Part shown: positions 22,421 through 33,816 of the stretch, piece by piece | How positions within the stretch are numbered: position 1 is the first letter of the stretch | Layout: every line of letters begins with the position of its first letter | NCBI RefSeq assembly: GCF_021130785.1 | Contig: NC_060215.1 | Coordinates: 116,832,501-116,896,500, forward strand | DNA from: Homalodisca vitripennis | Lineage: Eukaryota > Arthropoda > Insecta > Hemiptera > Cicadellidae | DNA: 64,000 nt | Reading direction: 5' to 3' | Position numbers and translations under genes: made by a program | The notes under the pieces: generated by a model | The model's database searches: none | The model's input: the letters and a program-made list of their open reading frames with translations, nothing else | Told to the model about the DNA's origin: nothing

Positions 22421-24505
22421 GTAGAAAAACTTTTGAAAAAAAAAACGTTAAATCATGGTTGTACTCTAATTAAGTAGAGTTGATTGCATAGTCCTAGTCA
22501 CCTATTGGAAAGGAATTTTTTAGAACAAAACTGTGACTTTCATCTCTGAATCACCAAACAATGATTCAAAAATAACAGTTAAAAATGTGTGGAATATCTT
22601 ATTTATTGATGGAAAAATATATTAGCCAGTGAACTAACAACATAGGTACACTGTGTTTTAGCAGTAATTAAACCATCATTGTATAACTTGTATATAGAGA
22701 AAATATGAGCCTAGTTTATATTTTTAATTAACACTTAGTTTATTTAGATATGTTCCTGGAAGTAATATATGTAGAAACTGTAGGATAGTTTAAGTAACAA
22801 ACATGTATACACTCATATGTTTTAATTTAGTTAATTGTATATGTCCAACTACTGAGCCAATCAATATTAATGTTAATGCCAGTGTGATTCTTAAGCATAC
22901 CTAACTAATAAACTTATTTAAAAGTGCAGTTTTGCATAAATATTTCACCCAGAAACATTGACCCCAAAGTGCCATATAGTTGCTGCACAACTTTGGATCA
23001 GCACTCATTAATGATATTTTTGATATGAATAAAAACTATATTTTCTCAATGCTTATTTTTTTTCTTTTTCTATGTAACAAAAGATACAGAAAATGAATAT
23101 TTCTTTATTCTTTTATTTGCCCAAAGTACAGTTATTTACTAGCATTAAGAGTCTATTTATAGATTTCAATTACTGCTTAAGAAATTCTATTAATGTTAGT
23201 GTTAGCTAATGATGTATATAACTTGTGAGAGAGTATATCTGTATGTACTACGAAAACAAGAACATAAGTATAATATATATTTTTCATAAAATAATTACGA
23301 AAACATGTACAATTACATGAAATATATGACAACATATTTTTTTCCAAATTCTTAGCCCTAAGGATGTTATTTTTCATGTTCATAAAGTAGTATTGGGAGT
23401 TGTAGTAAAATAGATTAAAGAATGAAACATATACTCAATTATTTGCACTGTTCCCCCAGGTTATAGAGCAAAACCCAAACAAAAGCTGCTTGCCGCAACA
23501 GTAGCGTACGCAAACATGTTTGGTAGTAGCATGCAACGTTGAACCTTACTACCAAACTGCCACCTGTGAGACAAAAACTGGTTTAGCATCGATCGAGAAG
23601 CACAGAGACGGTGACATAGTACATAGCTCATCTATAAACTACTGAAACATACTTCCCGCTCACTCTAGCGGGCTAACTCCGAACTATCATCACAATACAA
23701 GGCAAACAATCTTTTTGGGCATATACACAGTTACAGTGTTTACAGCATGGTCAGCCCTCGTGCTTATGTGCCCTTACGGAAAGGGTTAAAATTATATTAA
23801 ATCAAAATTCAATTAAGAAACCCAGGAAGAAGTGTGAAGTCTTGAGCATCACATCAAGCAGTGACATAGTCAAAACCATTGTTTAGGAAAGACTATGATG
23901 ACTGTGAAGGAGGCATGGGTCATAACTTACTAAAATGCAAAAAAGTAATCCTTTGAATACCTGTTTAAACTCTGGAAGATCTTTTTAGGCTATCTTAAAA
24001 GAAAATATAATAAGGGATGCAATTTATTCTTCTATAGTATAATCAATGCTTTAGTTCTTAATAGGAAAATATTCAAATTCTATAATATCGGAAATGTGTT
24101 TTAATTGATCTAAACAGAGGTGATATAAAATATTATCAATGCTGTAGTAATAGTCTATAAAGAATGAAAAATAATCCATTGGCATAATTCAGTTCAATTA
24201 TTTTTCATACCAAGATGGTATCAATTATTTTGTAGAGCTCTTGTCCAAAGGGCAATTTTTGTTACACTTTTTATTATTCCCTCTAGTTTTTCAAGTAGAG
24301 ATATCATATATTTTAATTCCATGTTGAATGATCATAAGTTGTAGTAATTAGTATTGTTTGCATTTTAAAATTTCTCTGTTCTAAGCAGTTGCTATGATTT
24401 TGTTACTGTTTCAAAACCATTATCTTTGGCACAAGTGTAGAATTATATATAACAGGAAAAAGGTTATAAATAGTACTGATATTCAGGTACTGTTTCCTAG
24501 AGTAA
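22421..24505. other. 3' UTR and intergenic
   Basis: Probable 3' UTR with AATAAA at 22907-22912. A GC-richer block at 23450-23795 ends in ...CCTTACGGAAAGGG followed by TTAA, reminiscent of a piggyBac-type terminus (CCCTTTCCGTAAGG), but no matching left end was found. The rest is plain AT-rich sequence. Confidence 0.45.
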
Positions 24506-27290
24506 GTTCAAGTCAAGTCAAATCATCTTTATTTACATGTACATAGAGTACAGTATTGCGTCAAGATACAATAAAATAAATTAATATATACAATAAAAAG
24601 CATTTAGCAAATGACATAGGTTATTATTTCTTCCAGTTTGGAAGTTCTTGCAGGGTGTAGAAGGGTCTGTCCAGCAGCCACTGCATCAGTGATGTCTTCA
24701 GGTTTCTCACTGGTAGATTCTTCAATTCTTCAGGCAGACAGTTGTAGAAGACAGCGCCTCGGTAGGATGGCTTTTTTTTTCGAAGAGGCTGAGGTGGTGT
24801 ATTGTATGGCAAATAAAACACCACCAAAAAACTCTTGGGTTTGGTGTTCTGTAGGAATGTGAAGTTGTGCCTGTGTCTTGTGTTGTAGTTGTGCTGGTCT
24901 TCCAATATGGCTTGGCCGGACTTCACGGTGTAGAGGATAGTTTCAAGGATGTAAAGTGATGCTACAGTCAGTATTTTGAGTTCCTTGAAGGCATCTCTGC
25001 AAGTATCCCGTACAGTCAGGCCCTTAAGTGTCCTTACAGCCCTTTTTTGTATTATCAAAATTCTTTGAAGGAGTGTGGCACTAGTTCCTCCCCAGACTAT
25101 CAGCCCATACCTCAAGTGTGATTCGAAAGTGCTGTGTGTGTATGCTGTCATGGCTGTTTTTATGTTGCTTATCTGTTTAATTCTTCGTATAACAAAAATG
25201 CCAGAGTTAAGTTTCTTGCGGAGCTGTTCTAGATGAGGTTCCCATGTGAGGTAATTATAAATTATTATGCCTAAATATTTACTAGATTTGACTGTAGTAA
25301 TTTCTGGGGCCCCTTGGTGGTGGTTTGGATCTGGTGTAAAAATGAGTTGGTAACTTTTGCTTTCGTTGAGGTCTAGATCATTTTGATAGCAGTATTGTCT
25401 GGCCATGTTGAAGGCTATAAAAATATTTACTTCCAGTTGTTCTTTATTTTTATTTGCAACAATCAGTTTAGTATCTTCAGCAAACATCACTGCTTCACAG
25501 AGGTTCTGTAGGTAATTTGGAAAGTCGTTTGTCAAGAGAATGTATAGGACAGGGACAAGGACCGATCCCTGGGGCGCTCCTCTACTGCTTGGTAGAACTC
25601 TGATTTTGCTTTCTTTACTATTTGGTTGTCTTTACATGTAATATCTACCAGTTGTTTTCTGTTGCTGAGGTAGCTATCAAACCACTGAGGTTCTTTTCCA
25701 TTAATACTAGGATTTTGTAGCTTTTTAATGATCATTTTGTGATCAAGGCAGTTGAATGGTTTGCTTAAATCCAGCAGTATCGTTGTTGCTACATAGGCTT
25801 GTTCCAGTTTATCTATTATACTTTCAAGTAGTTGTATTACTGCTGTTGCTGTTGATCTTTTCCTAATGAAGCCATGCTGTTTGGGGGTAAGAAGGTTGTG
25901 TTGTTGGAGATGTTCAAGTAGCCTATTTAGGGCAACTTTTTCCAAAATTTTTGAGAAATTTGAAATGAGAGATATTGGGCGATAATTTTCTGCTTCTATG
26001 TGTTGACCGCTCTTGAATTTAGGTTAGACTTTTGCGGTTTTCAGACTACTTGGGAAGATGCCTTCGTTAAAACATTTATTGATTAAGTCCTTGAGAGGAA
26101 TAGTTGGTTCGTCCTTACAACATTTAATTAATTTGGAAGAAATGTCATCTACACCGGATGATGTTTTGGGTTTCATTGAGTCAATGACTTTTTTGATTTC
26201 TTCTTCCGTTGTGTCATAGAGCTGTAGGTTAGGAATAGGGAAATGTTGAGGAAAACTTTGAGTTGTGTCAGCTGTTGGATTTTGGTTAGATCATTTCTTT
26301 TGTTCCAGTGTCCTCTCTGTGATTGTAGCAAAGAATTTGTTAAAAAGGTTGGCAATGTTTTTAGGTGAGTTATGAATCTCTCCATTAGCATTCAAACTGT
26401 TTATGTAGGTAGCAGTATTTTCACCTTTCTCTCAGAATTTAACCTTCCACAAAGCCTTGGATTTGTTTTCAGCCTGTTCTATAAACTCAACATTTTGCTT
26501 TTTCCTCAGGTCTTTAAGTTTAAGGTCATAATTTTTCTTAATGAGTGTCGTATTTCTTTTATCGTTGGCATTTCCTGTGAGGATTTCTCTGTTTAGTGCC
26601 TCCAGGTAGGATATTTTAAGTTCTTCACTTTCTGTATCCCATAGTCCTCTTTTTGATTCTTTGTTTCTCATTTTTATCACTTTGTTTGGGCATGCAGTAT
26701 CCATTACAAATCACATAGGACCTTCAAAATCACTGAAAGCACCATCAGTATTTTCTCTAGCTGTGACATTGGTACAATCTTGAGCTGCTAGGAATCTTCT
26801 AGCTTCTTCCATTGTGTGTTTATTCAAGAAACACACAAGAATCATTCAAGAATCCTTTGCTTGGTCACATTGAAGGTGGTATTTTGTACCTCTGCTGTAA
26901 TACTACAAACTTGTGCAGTGTGGTCAGAGAGTCCCGTTGTACGCTATGTGATCTTCGTTAAGGTTCATACAGATGAAGTCAATAGAGGTCGAGCTGTGAT
27001 AAGTGACTCTTGTAGGTGCCAGTTCCAGTCTTCTCAGATTGTACCCTTCTAGAGCCTCTGCAAAAATTCGTTTCTCTTTGTTGTTTGTTAGATTATTTAC
27101 ATTTATGTCTCCCATTATAACTATTGGGTTGTTTAGGTTTATGATTTTATCTAGTTCCTAGCAAGGTTGAGTTTCAGCTGTGATATGGTTAAGCTTGTCC
27201 ACTTTGTTTCCAAGTCCTCTTATAATTTGGTTTTGAATTTTGTATGCTTGTGATGGTGGTGTCCTAAAAAATGTTGGTGAGAGCATGAGG
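24506..27290 (-). mobile_element. Jockey/CR1-like LINE, decayed long copy
   Basis: The minus-strand element keeps an endonuclease relic (GDINVNNL and the SIDFI block, 26924-27115), a linker and a long RT region (25945-24624), ending in PFYTLQELPNWKK. The 3' end is AATAAAGATG followed by TTGACTTGACTTGA (plus strand about 24506-24535). The plus-strand LINE at 50.4-51.8 kb ends in almost the same way, so the two look like one family. Frameshifts are visible near 25530 and throughout the endonuclease. It is bounded on its 5' side by the 60-bp tandem repeat. Confidence 0.8.
24624..25945 (-). pseudogene. LINE RT and C-terminal domain, frameshifted
   Basis: The first frame (25945-25532) has GFIRKRSTATAVIQL and ILLDLSKPFNCLDH, the RT finger and first palm motifs. 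Here P replaces the usual A in SKAFD. The frame is lost around GVPQGS. The second frame (25535-24624) resumes at TNDFPNYL, carries FAEDT in place of the catalytic YADDT, then SKYLGIII, HLRYGLIVWGG, YNTRHRH and CLPEELKNL. The changed catalytic box makes it inactive. Confidence 0.85.
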
Positions 27291-27309
27291 TAGTTGGTGT
27301 TAATTTATT

Positions 27310-27575
27310 ACCCTGTCTCAATGGTTGTGGAGAAGGATTGCAGTTTTTTGGACAGGGATTGTCTGATTCCCTCGATGTCAACGGTTGTGAAGAAGGGTTA
27401 CAGTTTTTTGGACAGGGTTTGTCTGATTCCCTCGATGTCAATAGTTGTGAAGAAGGGTTACAGTTTTTTGGACAGGGTTTGTCTGATTCCCTCGATGTAA
27501 ATGGTCAAATGATGTCAAAGGTTTTGAAAGTGTGGGGATTTTTTTTGGATTGGGTTTGTCTGATTCCCTCAGTAC
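27310..27575. repeat. 60-bp minisatellite, about 4.5 copies
   Basis: Units of exactly 60 bp start at 27301, 27361, 27421 and 27481, the first and last more diverged. Each contains CAGTTTTTTGGACAGGG and GTCTGATTCCCTCGATGT. Because 60 is divisible by 3, every frame repeats as 20 residues; on the minus strand this gives a Cys/Pro-rich unit containing SDKPCPKNCNPS. It lies at the 5' side of the minus-strand LINE, but no match to a LINE protein is recognised. Confidence 0.9.
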
Positions 27576-27741
27576 GTTTACTTAAACGTACTTAAAGTTT
27601 TTTTTTTTAAGTGTAAAGCTCTTAAGATATAAGATCAGAATTTACTAAAACATTATAACATACATTAATTAATGCAATTTTATCTTCTTGGAATGCTAAG
27701 TGAGTTTGTGCAAAATGAAGTACATGTATCTAAGAAATTCA

Positions 27742-28895
27742 TTAATCTTTTGGGGTCCATAGCCGAACTCAACCCAACATCTGTTTTTTTAATACCGAAC
27801 GTGAATATCTAAAAAAAAAGTCATTTGAATTCATATTTGATGTAATATGTCTGTAAATCTTATGAAATTTTTAAATAACCAGTCACTAGTTATCTTCCTC
27901 TATTGTTTCACTTTCAGCATTATTACTATTAGTATTTATTATTATTAGTTGCAAACCTGCTTGGTGTTTATTTCCAGCTGACCAATGACTTGTAGCGTCT
28001 GCTACTGTTTGGTTAAACATTTGTTTTGAGGTTGCTTGTTTATGAATAGATGCAGGTTTATTATGATTATTTAGTTGTCAAAAAATAAACATGTAAAGTG
28101 AGTTTTCATTTTTAACTGAAATGACATCAATGAGTCAAAGCAGTGGTGATGTGAATGTTTTTTTATGATGAAGACATTGCGGATGCACTGTTTGATTGGT
28201 AGTGACAGCGATAAAGATGATCCCGATTTTGTTTTTCCTAAGGACGAAAGTGTAGGAAGTGATTGTGATTTAGATGACAACAATTTAGTGGTAGAGATGA
28301 GGTTGAACAAAAACCTCCAGCACCAGATAAGGTTCCTAGAATATTGCCTGATGCACAAGTAGACAAGTGTGAGTATTGGGATAGTAATAGGCCTAATTCC
28401 CAACTTGAACAATTTGATGAAGAACATTGTGGATTTGTACTACCACAAAACCAGCCTAGACCAACAACTCCTTTATAATGTTTCCATCTATTTTTAAATG
28501 ACATGTCTCCTAAACTATGAACTTAATTATGTAGGTATTTTGAACACAACTAATACTTATGATGGGTACTTGCCTACAGTTTTGACTCAGAAAAAATAAA
28601 GTAGGTAAACAAATGTGTTTTTACTTTATTTTAAAACTTAAAGTAAATAATAATTAAAAATTTTATTTTGTATTGTTTAACTTTTTATAAGAATGGTAAC
28701 AAGGTTATTCCTTGAAAAAAAAAAAAAAACAAGTGTTTATTACAATATTTATTGGTTTACATACGAACAATACAAATAAACAGGAAAAAAAATGTTTTGA
28801 AACTGCGGTCTTTGTATAAGGACAGTTGAAATATAAGCATATTCATTGACCTGTTGAGTCAACTCGATGGGGAACAAAAGACCCCAAAAAGGTAA
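27742..28895. mobile_element. decayed piggyBac-type derivative
   Basis: The left end is TTAA (27742-27745) followed by TCTTTTGGGGTC. The right end, inverted, reads TTACCTTTTTGGGGTC, so its TTAA has decayed. Further in, CGAACTCAACCCAAC resembles the inverted CGAGTTGACTCAAC of the other end. The interior (28140-28480) encodes an acidic piggyBac-like N-terminus, supporting the assignment. The transposase core is absent. Confidence 0.55.
28144..28480 (+). pseudogene. piggyBac-like transposase N-terminal remnant
   Basis: The acidic phrase SDSDKDDPDFVFPKDESVGS is followed, after a frame change near 28300, by PDAQVDKCEYWDSN and EEHCGFVLPQNQPRPTTPL. An Asp/Ser-rich head leading to a P-T-P-L block before the core is typical of piggyBac-family proteins. 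The DDD core is missing, so this is a stub left by internal deletion. Confidence 0.5.
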
Positions 28896-29474
28896 GATTT
28901 TTTTATCATTTTATAATCTAGTGGCATTTTAATACAATTTATAACAGGAGTGTATTCAATATTCGTATTTAGGAACCTAAATCTACTATCCTACATTTCA
29001 TAAGTGAGAAGAGGGATTTTAAGGAATTGCCCATAAATAGCCTAAAATCTTTGTTGGTCCATAATTTGTTATGAATAGATGGAAAACAAACTAAGAAAGT
29101 CAATTTTCAGTTAATTTGTGTAAAAAAATATTGATACCATCAGTATTAAGATCCTCATGAGACAAATCGTTATATAATATAATGGCACTTTAAAGATCAC
29201 TTTGATGTTTGCCACACTTAATTTCTACAATAATTGTATTAAGATGTTAATATAAATAGTAAAGAGCTTCCCAAACAAGTCTAATTACAACTGATACTGA
29301 TATGAAGCGTTGGTTCATCCTCATCTGCTGCTGAATTAATTGCAAGTATCTCAGGGGCGTCTTAGTTAAGACAAACCGTACAGGTATGGAAGTAACAAAT
29401 ACAAATCTATAATGGTACTTTAAAATGTGTCTTTAAAAAATGGAACTAAATGAGATGTACAATTTGACTAAATA
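28896..29474. other. intergenic, nothing recognised
   Basis: AT-rich, no coding or repeat structure seen. Confidence 0.5.
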
Positions 29475-30078
29475 CAGTAGAGTCTCGCTAATCCAAACTA
29501 ATTGGGACCGAGCATGGTTCGGATTCGTGGGAATTCAGAATAGGCGGATTTTATGAATAATATCGAAATATCGGCGTTGATCGACTCGTGAACAAGTGAA
29601 AGTCGGAAGGGAAAGGCAGTTTAATCAGGCTCAGACAGGGCAAATGCTCTTGACCTCACTTTACACTATGTCAAACATGCTTCATCGACATCAAATGATG
29701 TTATGTTTATGCGGGCGATGACGGAACTTTGCACCATCAAATAGATTCACTAAACTTCATCACAAAAAATCACTAACTTTACTTCTGAAGTATGTGTAAA
29801 TTAGTTTAGTGTTTTCCTCAAACGTAGGCTCTAAGCACCGGAATGTCTTTGTAAAACGTCCTTGTACAGTATATTTTGTACAACAATAAATGTATGTTTT
29901 TTTCACGAACATCTTTGAAATTTGTATTTTCTTCTACTAATTTCATCTTTCTTTTAGATTTAAAGTTAAGAATCAAAAATGTAATGATTTTTTTTATTTA
30001 TAAAAGAAATTTGTAATCAGTGCTTTTTCCTAACTCTATTTGTAATAGGCGGATTTTCAGAATAGCGGGACTCTACTG
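29475..30078. mobile_element. pogo/Tigger-type MITE
   Basis: The 604-bp element starts CAGTAGAGTCTCGCTAATCC and its right end inverted reads CAGTAGAGTCCCGCTATTC, with TA directly outside both ends (29473-29474, 30079-30080). A GGCGGATTTT motif recurs inside each end (near 29552 and 30048). The termini are classic for pogo-like elements. No transposase frame is present. Confidence 0.88.
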
Positions 30079-30709
30079 TACTGGAGTTAGTAGAAAAGTA
30101 AACAATAGTCAAATTATTCTGTATTTTCCCCATAAGAGGAAGACCCTCTTCCATAATATGCCACTGGTCACGATTTAATAGTAAATTTTACCAGTCTAAA
30201 TTATGACAACTTTGATATTGCATCGTTGGACATGTCTCAATTTGCATCTGTGATATGAACAACCTCAACTATCTCTATGGTGTCGGTTAATTGTAGTACT
30301 GGGTAGATACAGGCCTTGCAACATCTAATTTATAGATCAAAATAATTATTTTTACTTGAATTTTAAAACTGAATGCACAAAATTATAAAAAGGAAGGGTG
30401 GATGTTTGTTGAACTCGGAAGTTAATGACTAGATTTGAATTCTTGGTTAGCCAATTGAAATCATTAGTGATTTGATAATTTAAAATGTTTTTCATGAGTT
30501 TAATTTCAATATGTTTGTGGAACTGGATGTCTGAAGGCTCTATTTATGCATTTTCAACACTATTTTTCTATTTATACTGGAATAATTATGATCATGAGTC
30601 TAAATCACAAGGTATTTATATGTTAAATTTGATTAATGCTTTGGAAATCAATTCTTTTCTTAAGTATTTGTAACCTACAATTTTAGTTATTAGAAAAATA
30701 TGTAAGTTA

Positions 30710-31578
30710 GTGCGAAGGCTACTCAGAAAGTAAGGAACGTTTCCACCTGACACCGCCAGGCACACGTCAATCACATATATATTGCTGTGCTTGTGCTTAG
30801 ATGTGTGGGAACATCTCCTCACTGCCCATTTTTTTATATTCAAATTTTAAATGTGTGCTGCTATCAAAAAACCGCCAGTTGTGAAGTGTGGTCTGTGATT
30901 CGTTTTTTGATAGAAAAAAACTTAAAAGTGTAATGACTGAAAGTTTTGACAGGAAGTAGTGCATTCATTTTAAAAATGGCAGAACAAATGTTCATGATCA
31001 AGAAAAGGGTGAACGTACGATCAAGGTGACTGACGATCTGGTCCTCAAAGTTGACGAAAAGATTTGTGAAAACCGCCATTCAACAACTAAGCGGTATTGC
31101 CAAATATTGCAAAACCTTAGAGAGCTGTCCAAAACAAGGGATAAGGAAAGTTGTCATCCATAATTTTGCTTTTGCATGACAGTGCCCGACCTCACACGAC
31201 AAACTGTATGCAAGAACTCTTGAACTTGTTCAGCTGGGAAGTTTTTCCTCATCCCTATTTTTCTTAAAATGATTTTCACTTGTTCCCAAAAATGAAGACC
31301 TGGCTAGCAACACAGCGTTTTAACAAAGATGAAGAGCTCTAGGTACGTGTCACTGAGTGGCTGAGATCATAGGTGACAGAATTCTATGACACAGGAATTT
31401 CAAAGCTTGTCCATCCACCACTATGGTAAGTGCCTGAATTTGTATGGTGATTATATGTAGAGAAGTAGTATTTTAGTTCTTCTTTCACATCTGTATGGTA
31501 AAATTTTTTTTCTTGTACTTTTGTACTATTGTTTTTTTACAAACTCCAAAACATTCCTTACTTTCTGAAAGGCCCTTG
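30710..31578 (+). mobile_element. mariner relic
   Basis: Both ends carry CAGAAAGTAAGGAA-type inverted repeats (near 30725 and 31560 inverted) with TA outside. Plus-strand pieces match a mariner transposase: VHDQEKGERTIKVTDDLVLK with KVDEKICENRHST (HTH linker), then HDSARPHTT (second catalytic Asp block), WEVFPHPYF, HLFPKMKTWLATQRFNKDEE and EFYDTGISKLVH at the C-terminus. The first catalytic Asp region is deleted and several stops occur. Confidence 0.85.
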
Positions 31579-32167
31579 TATATAATAACTTATGAAAACA
31601 GTTTAAACAAGAGTTACTTTGGCCAAATTTCCAATAAAAATAAAAATAATCATAGTAACAAACAAATAATATTACAGATACATTTTGAAACATTTAAATT
31701 AATATTATATTATTACATTGGCTATTATTTTATTAGTTAAGTAGAGCATGCTCATATGTTAGATTCTCTGACTCTCATTCCCAACTTCTGACTCTCAGAT
31801 ACACACCTCTCCCCCAACCCTATGCACATTTTTCACCAATAACTAGCCTCATCAAGGCAATGGTAAAGTTTCATCATTATATCATTAAAGCAAAGTTTTT
31901 ATTACTAAAATATTTAAACCCTTAATTTTTCTAGTGATATGAGTGATTGTGGATTAAAATTAACATAACATATAACATGATTCAATATGCAATCTTCTTG
32001 TGTTGAGTAAGCAAGTGAGTTATGACTTATTTACAAATAAGTTTGAATTTTATAAAATGTATCGAAAAACAAAATGGTATGAGCAGGAGAAACTATCCAA
32101 GAAAATTATAAATTCATATTTTGTAAAACTATATAACTGGAGAGGTTTTATAGGGAAAACAGCAAAT
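31579..32167. other. intergenic, nothing recognised
   Basis: AT-rich; no structure identified. Confidence 0.5.
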
Positions 32168-32493
32168 TAAAATACAATCCTCATTAAAAATCACAGTTTA
32201 TTATGAAAATGCTTCTGCTGAGAGCCAATATATCATCAAAACTGCATTCAAAATGTTAAAACATGGTGATAATAATAATTGATAACACAATTGATTGTAA
32301 TGATCAACAAAATATCTTACTCTAAACCAACACTATTTAAAAACGTTAATTAGTATTATGTAAAACTCAACATAAGTATTACATAAATTCACATATTAAT
32401 TATAATATTAAGTAAATAATTCTACTTAAAAATATTATTATATTTTTTAAATAATTTTTTATCTAAACTACACATACATAACTGTAATATTTC
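32168..32493. repeat. dispersed direct repeat, copy A
   Basis: About 325 bp nearly identical to 33414-33748, including the runs TCATTAAAAATCACAGTTTA and TGGTGATAATAATAATTGAT. The two copies lie about 1250 bp apart in the same orientation, with small indels. Confidence 0.9.
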
Positions 32494-32838
32494 TGTTGTA
32501 AGCAATTATGATTGAACATTGTGCAAAAACAAGCTTAAGTATATCAAATGTAAACTTCAGTCACATATTTGGTCTTCACCATAGACTAACAGCAATGGTG
32601 TTAGAGGCCGCCTTTTACACTTATTGGAATCTATTCGTAATAAAGAAGTACAATTTCAAAATATAAGAATTTAAATTACAGTGAAATAAAGCAATGAATT
32701 CAAATTTGTATAGAACATTATATTTAGAAGGATATTGTATAATTATAAACTTGTAAATGAACCAATATTACTTAGACTACTTCCATTCTAGAGCACAATC
32801 AATTATAATTTAAATTTAAATATAAAATTAGGCATATT

Positions 32839-32976
32839 TTAGCTGTCATCTTCTATAGTGTGTTCAATGAAAGCTGGCATAGTAACAGTAATCTTGCCTT
32901 CTATAAACTTTGAGACATGCAAAGTAATCTTGACATCATCGAAGTATACTGGTTTACATGTCACCAAATCATAGCC
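32839..32976 (-). CDS. candidate orphan terminal exon
   Basis: After an acceptor-like TTTGTTAG on the minus strand, 45 codons run to a TAA stop (plus 32839-32841). The peptide contains KPVYFDDVKITLHVSK and TVTMPAFIEHTIEDDS, an alternating polar/hydrophobic pattern that looks protein-like, and the stretch is GC-richer than its surroundings. No gene on this strand supplies an upstream exon except Vps13, whose penultimate exon ends in the compatible phase 0. It could be an alternative Vps13 end, a fragment of a lost gene or transposon, or chance. Not recognised. Confidence 0.3.
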   Translation of the reverse strand, partial: GYDLVTCKPVYFDDVKITLHVSKFIEGKITVTMPAFIEHTIEDDS

Positions 32977-33351
32977 CTAACAAATTTAACATCTTGAGAT
33001 ATTTCGGCCTGCTGACATAGGTTTTGTGACATGTATGACTGATAGTCCAATTAGTTTATTCAATGGATGCATATATAATTTGAGTTGATAGGATGCATTT
33101 ACGTGTCCTTCTTTTAAGTAAGTTTTACATGACAAGTTAGTCCTAATGTGATTCTAATGCAAGAAGAAGATAAGTTTTTCAAACAAAAAATCATGGAAAC
33201 GCTCGACAATAGTTTGTTACTGCATAGATATAGCTATTCAAATCAACATTAAATATTTTATATTAATACATTTATAGTATTTGGCTGATTCGGAATACAT
33301 ATTTAACACAAGCGTATTAAAAAAAAATTAATACCCAAACGCGGAAAAACA

Positions 33352-33412
33352 AATAAGAACATATAAAACCAACTTGATAATAAATCACCTGAATTATAGA
33401 CAGGTACGCAAC
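33352..33412. repeat. 60-bp direct repeat, left copy
   Basis: AGAACATATAAAACC..TAAATCACCTGAATTATAGA closely matches 33757-33816. The pair directly frames repeat copy B, as if B was inserted or amplified with flanking duplication. Confidence 0.85.
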
Positions 33413-33413
33413 A

Positions 33414-33748
33414 TTAAAATCCAACCTTCATTAAAAATCACAGTTTATTATGAAAATGCCTCTCCTGAGAGCCAATATATCATCAAAACTGCATTCAAAA
33501 TGTTAAAACATGGTGATAATAATAATTGATAACACAATTGATTATAATGATCAACAAAATATCTTACACTAAACCAACACTATTTAAAAACATTAATCAG
33601 TATTATGCAAAACTTAATATAAATATTACGTAAATTCACATATTAATTATAATATTATGTAAACGATTCTACTTAAAAAATATTATTATATTGTTTTAAT
33701 AATTTTGATCTAAACTGTAATATTTCACATACATAACTGTAATATTTC
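33414..33748. repeat. dispersed direct repeat, copy B
   Basis: Second copy of the 32168-32493 block, with a few substitutions and a small duplicated piece around TGTAATATTTCACATACATAAC near its end. Confidence 0.9.
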
Positions 33749-33756
33749 AAACAAAT

Positions 33757-33816
33757 GAGAACAGATAAAACCGACTTGATTATAAATCACCTGACTTATA
33801 GACAGGTACACAATCA
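33757..33816. repeat. 60-bp direct repeat, right copy
   Basis: AGAACAGATAAAACC..TAAATCACCTGACTTATAGA, partner of 33352-33412. Confidence 0.85.

Noticed and set aside
23450..23795. GC-richer block ending in a piggyBac-like CCCTTTCCGTAAGG at TTAA
   Set aside because: No left terminus or second TTAA end found; kept only as a note in the intergenic entry.
28071..28504. Minus-strand frames of 118 and 88 codons
   Set aside because: Low-complexity antisense of the acidic piggyBac remnant; composition is Ser/Leu-rich as expected of a shadow.
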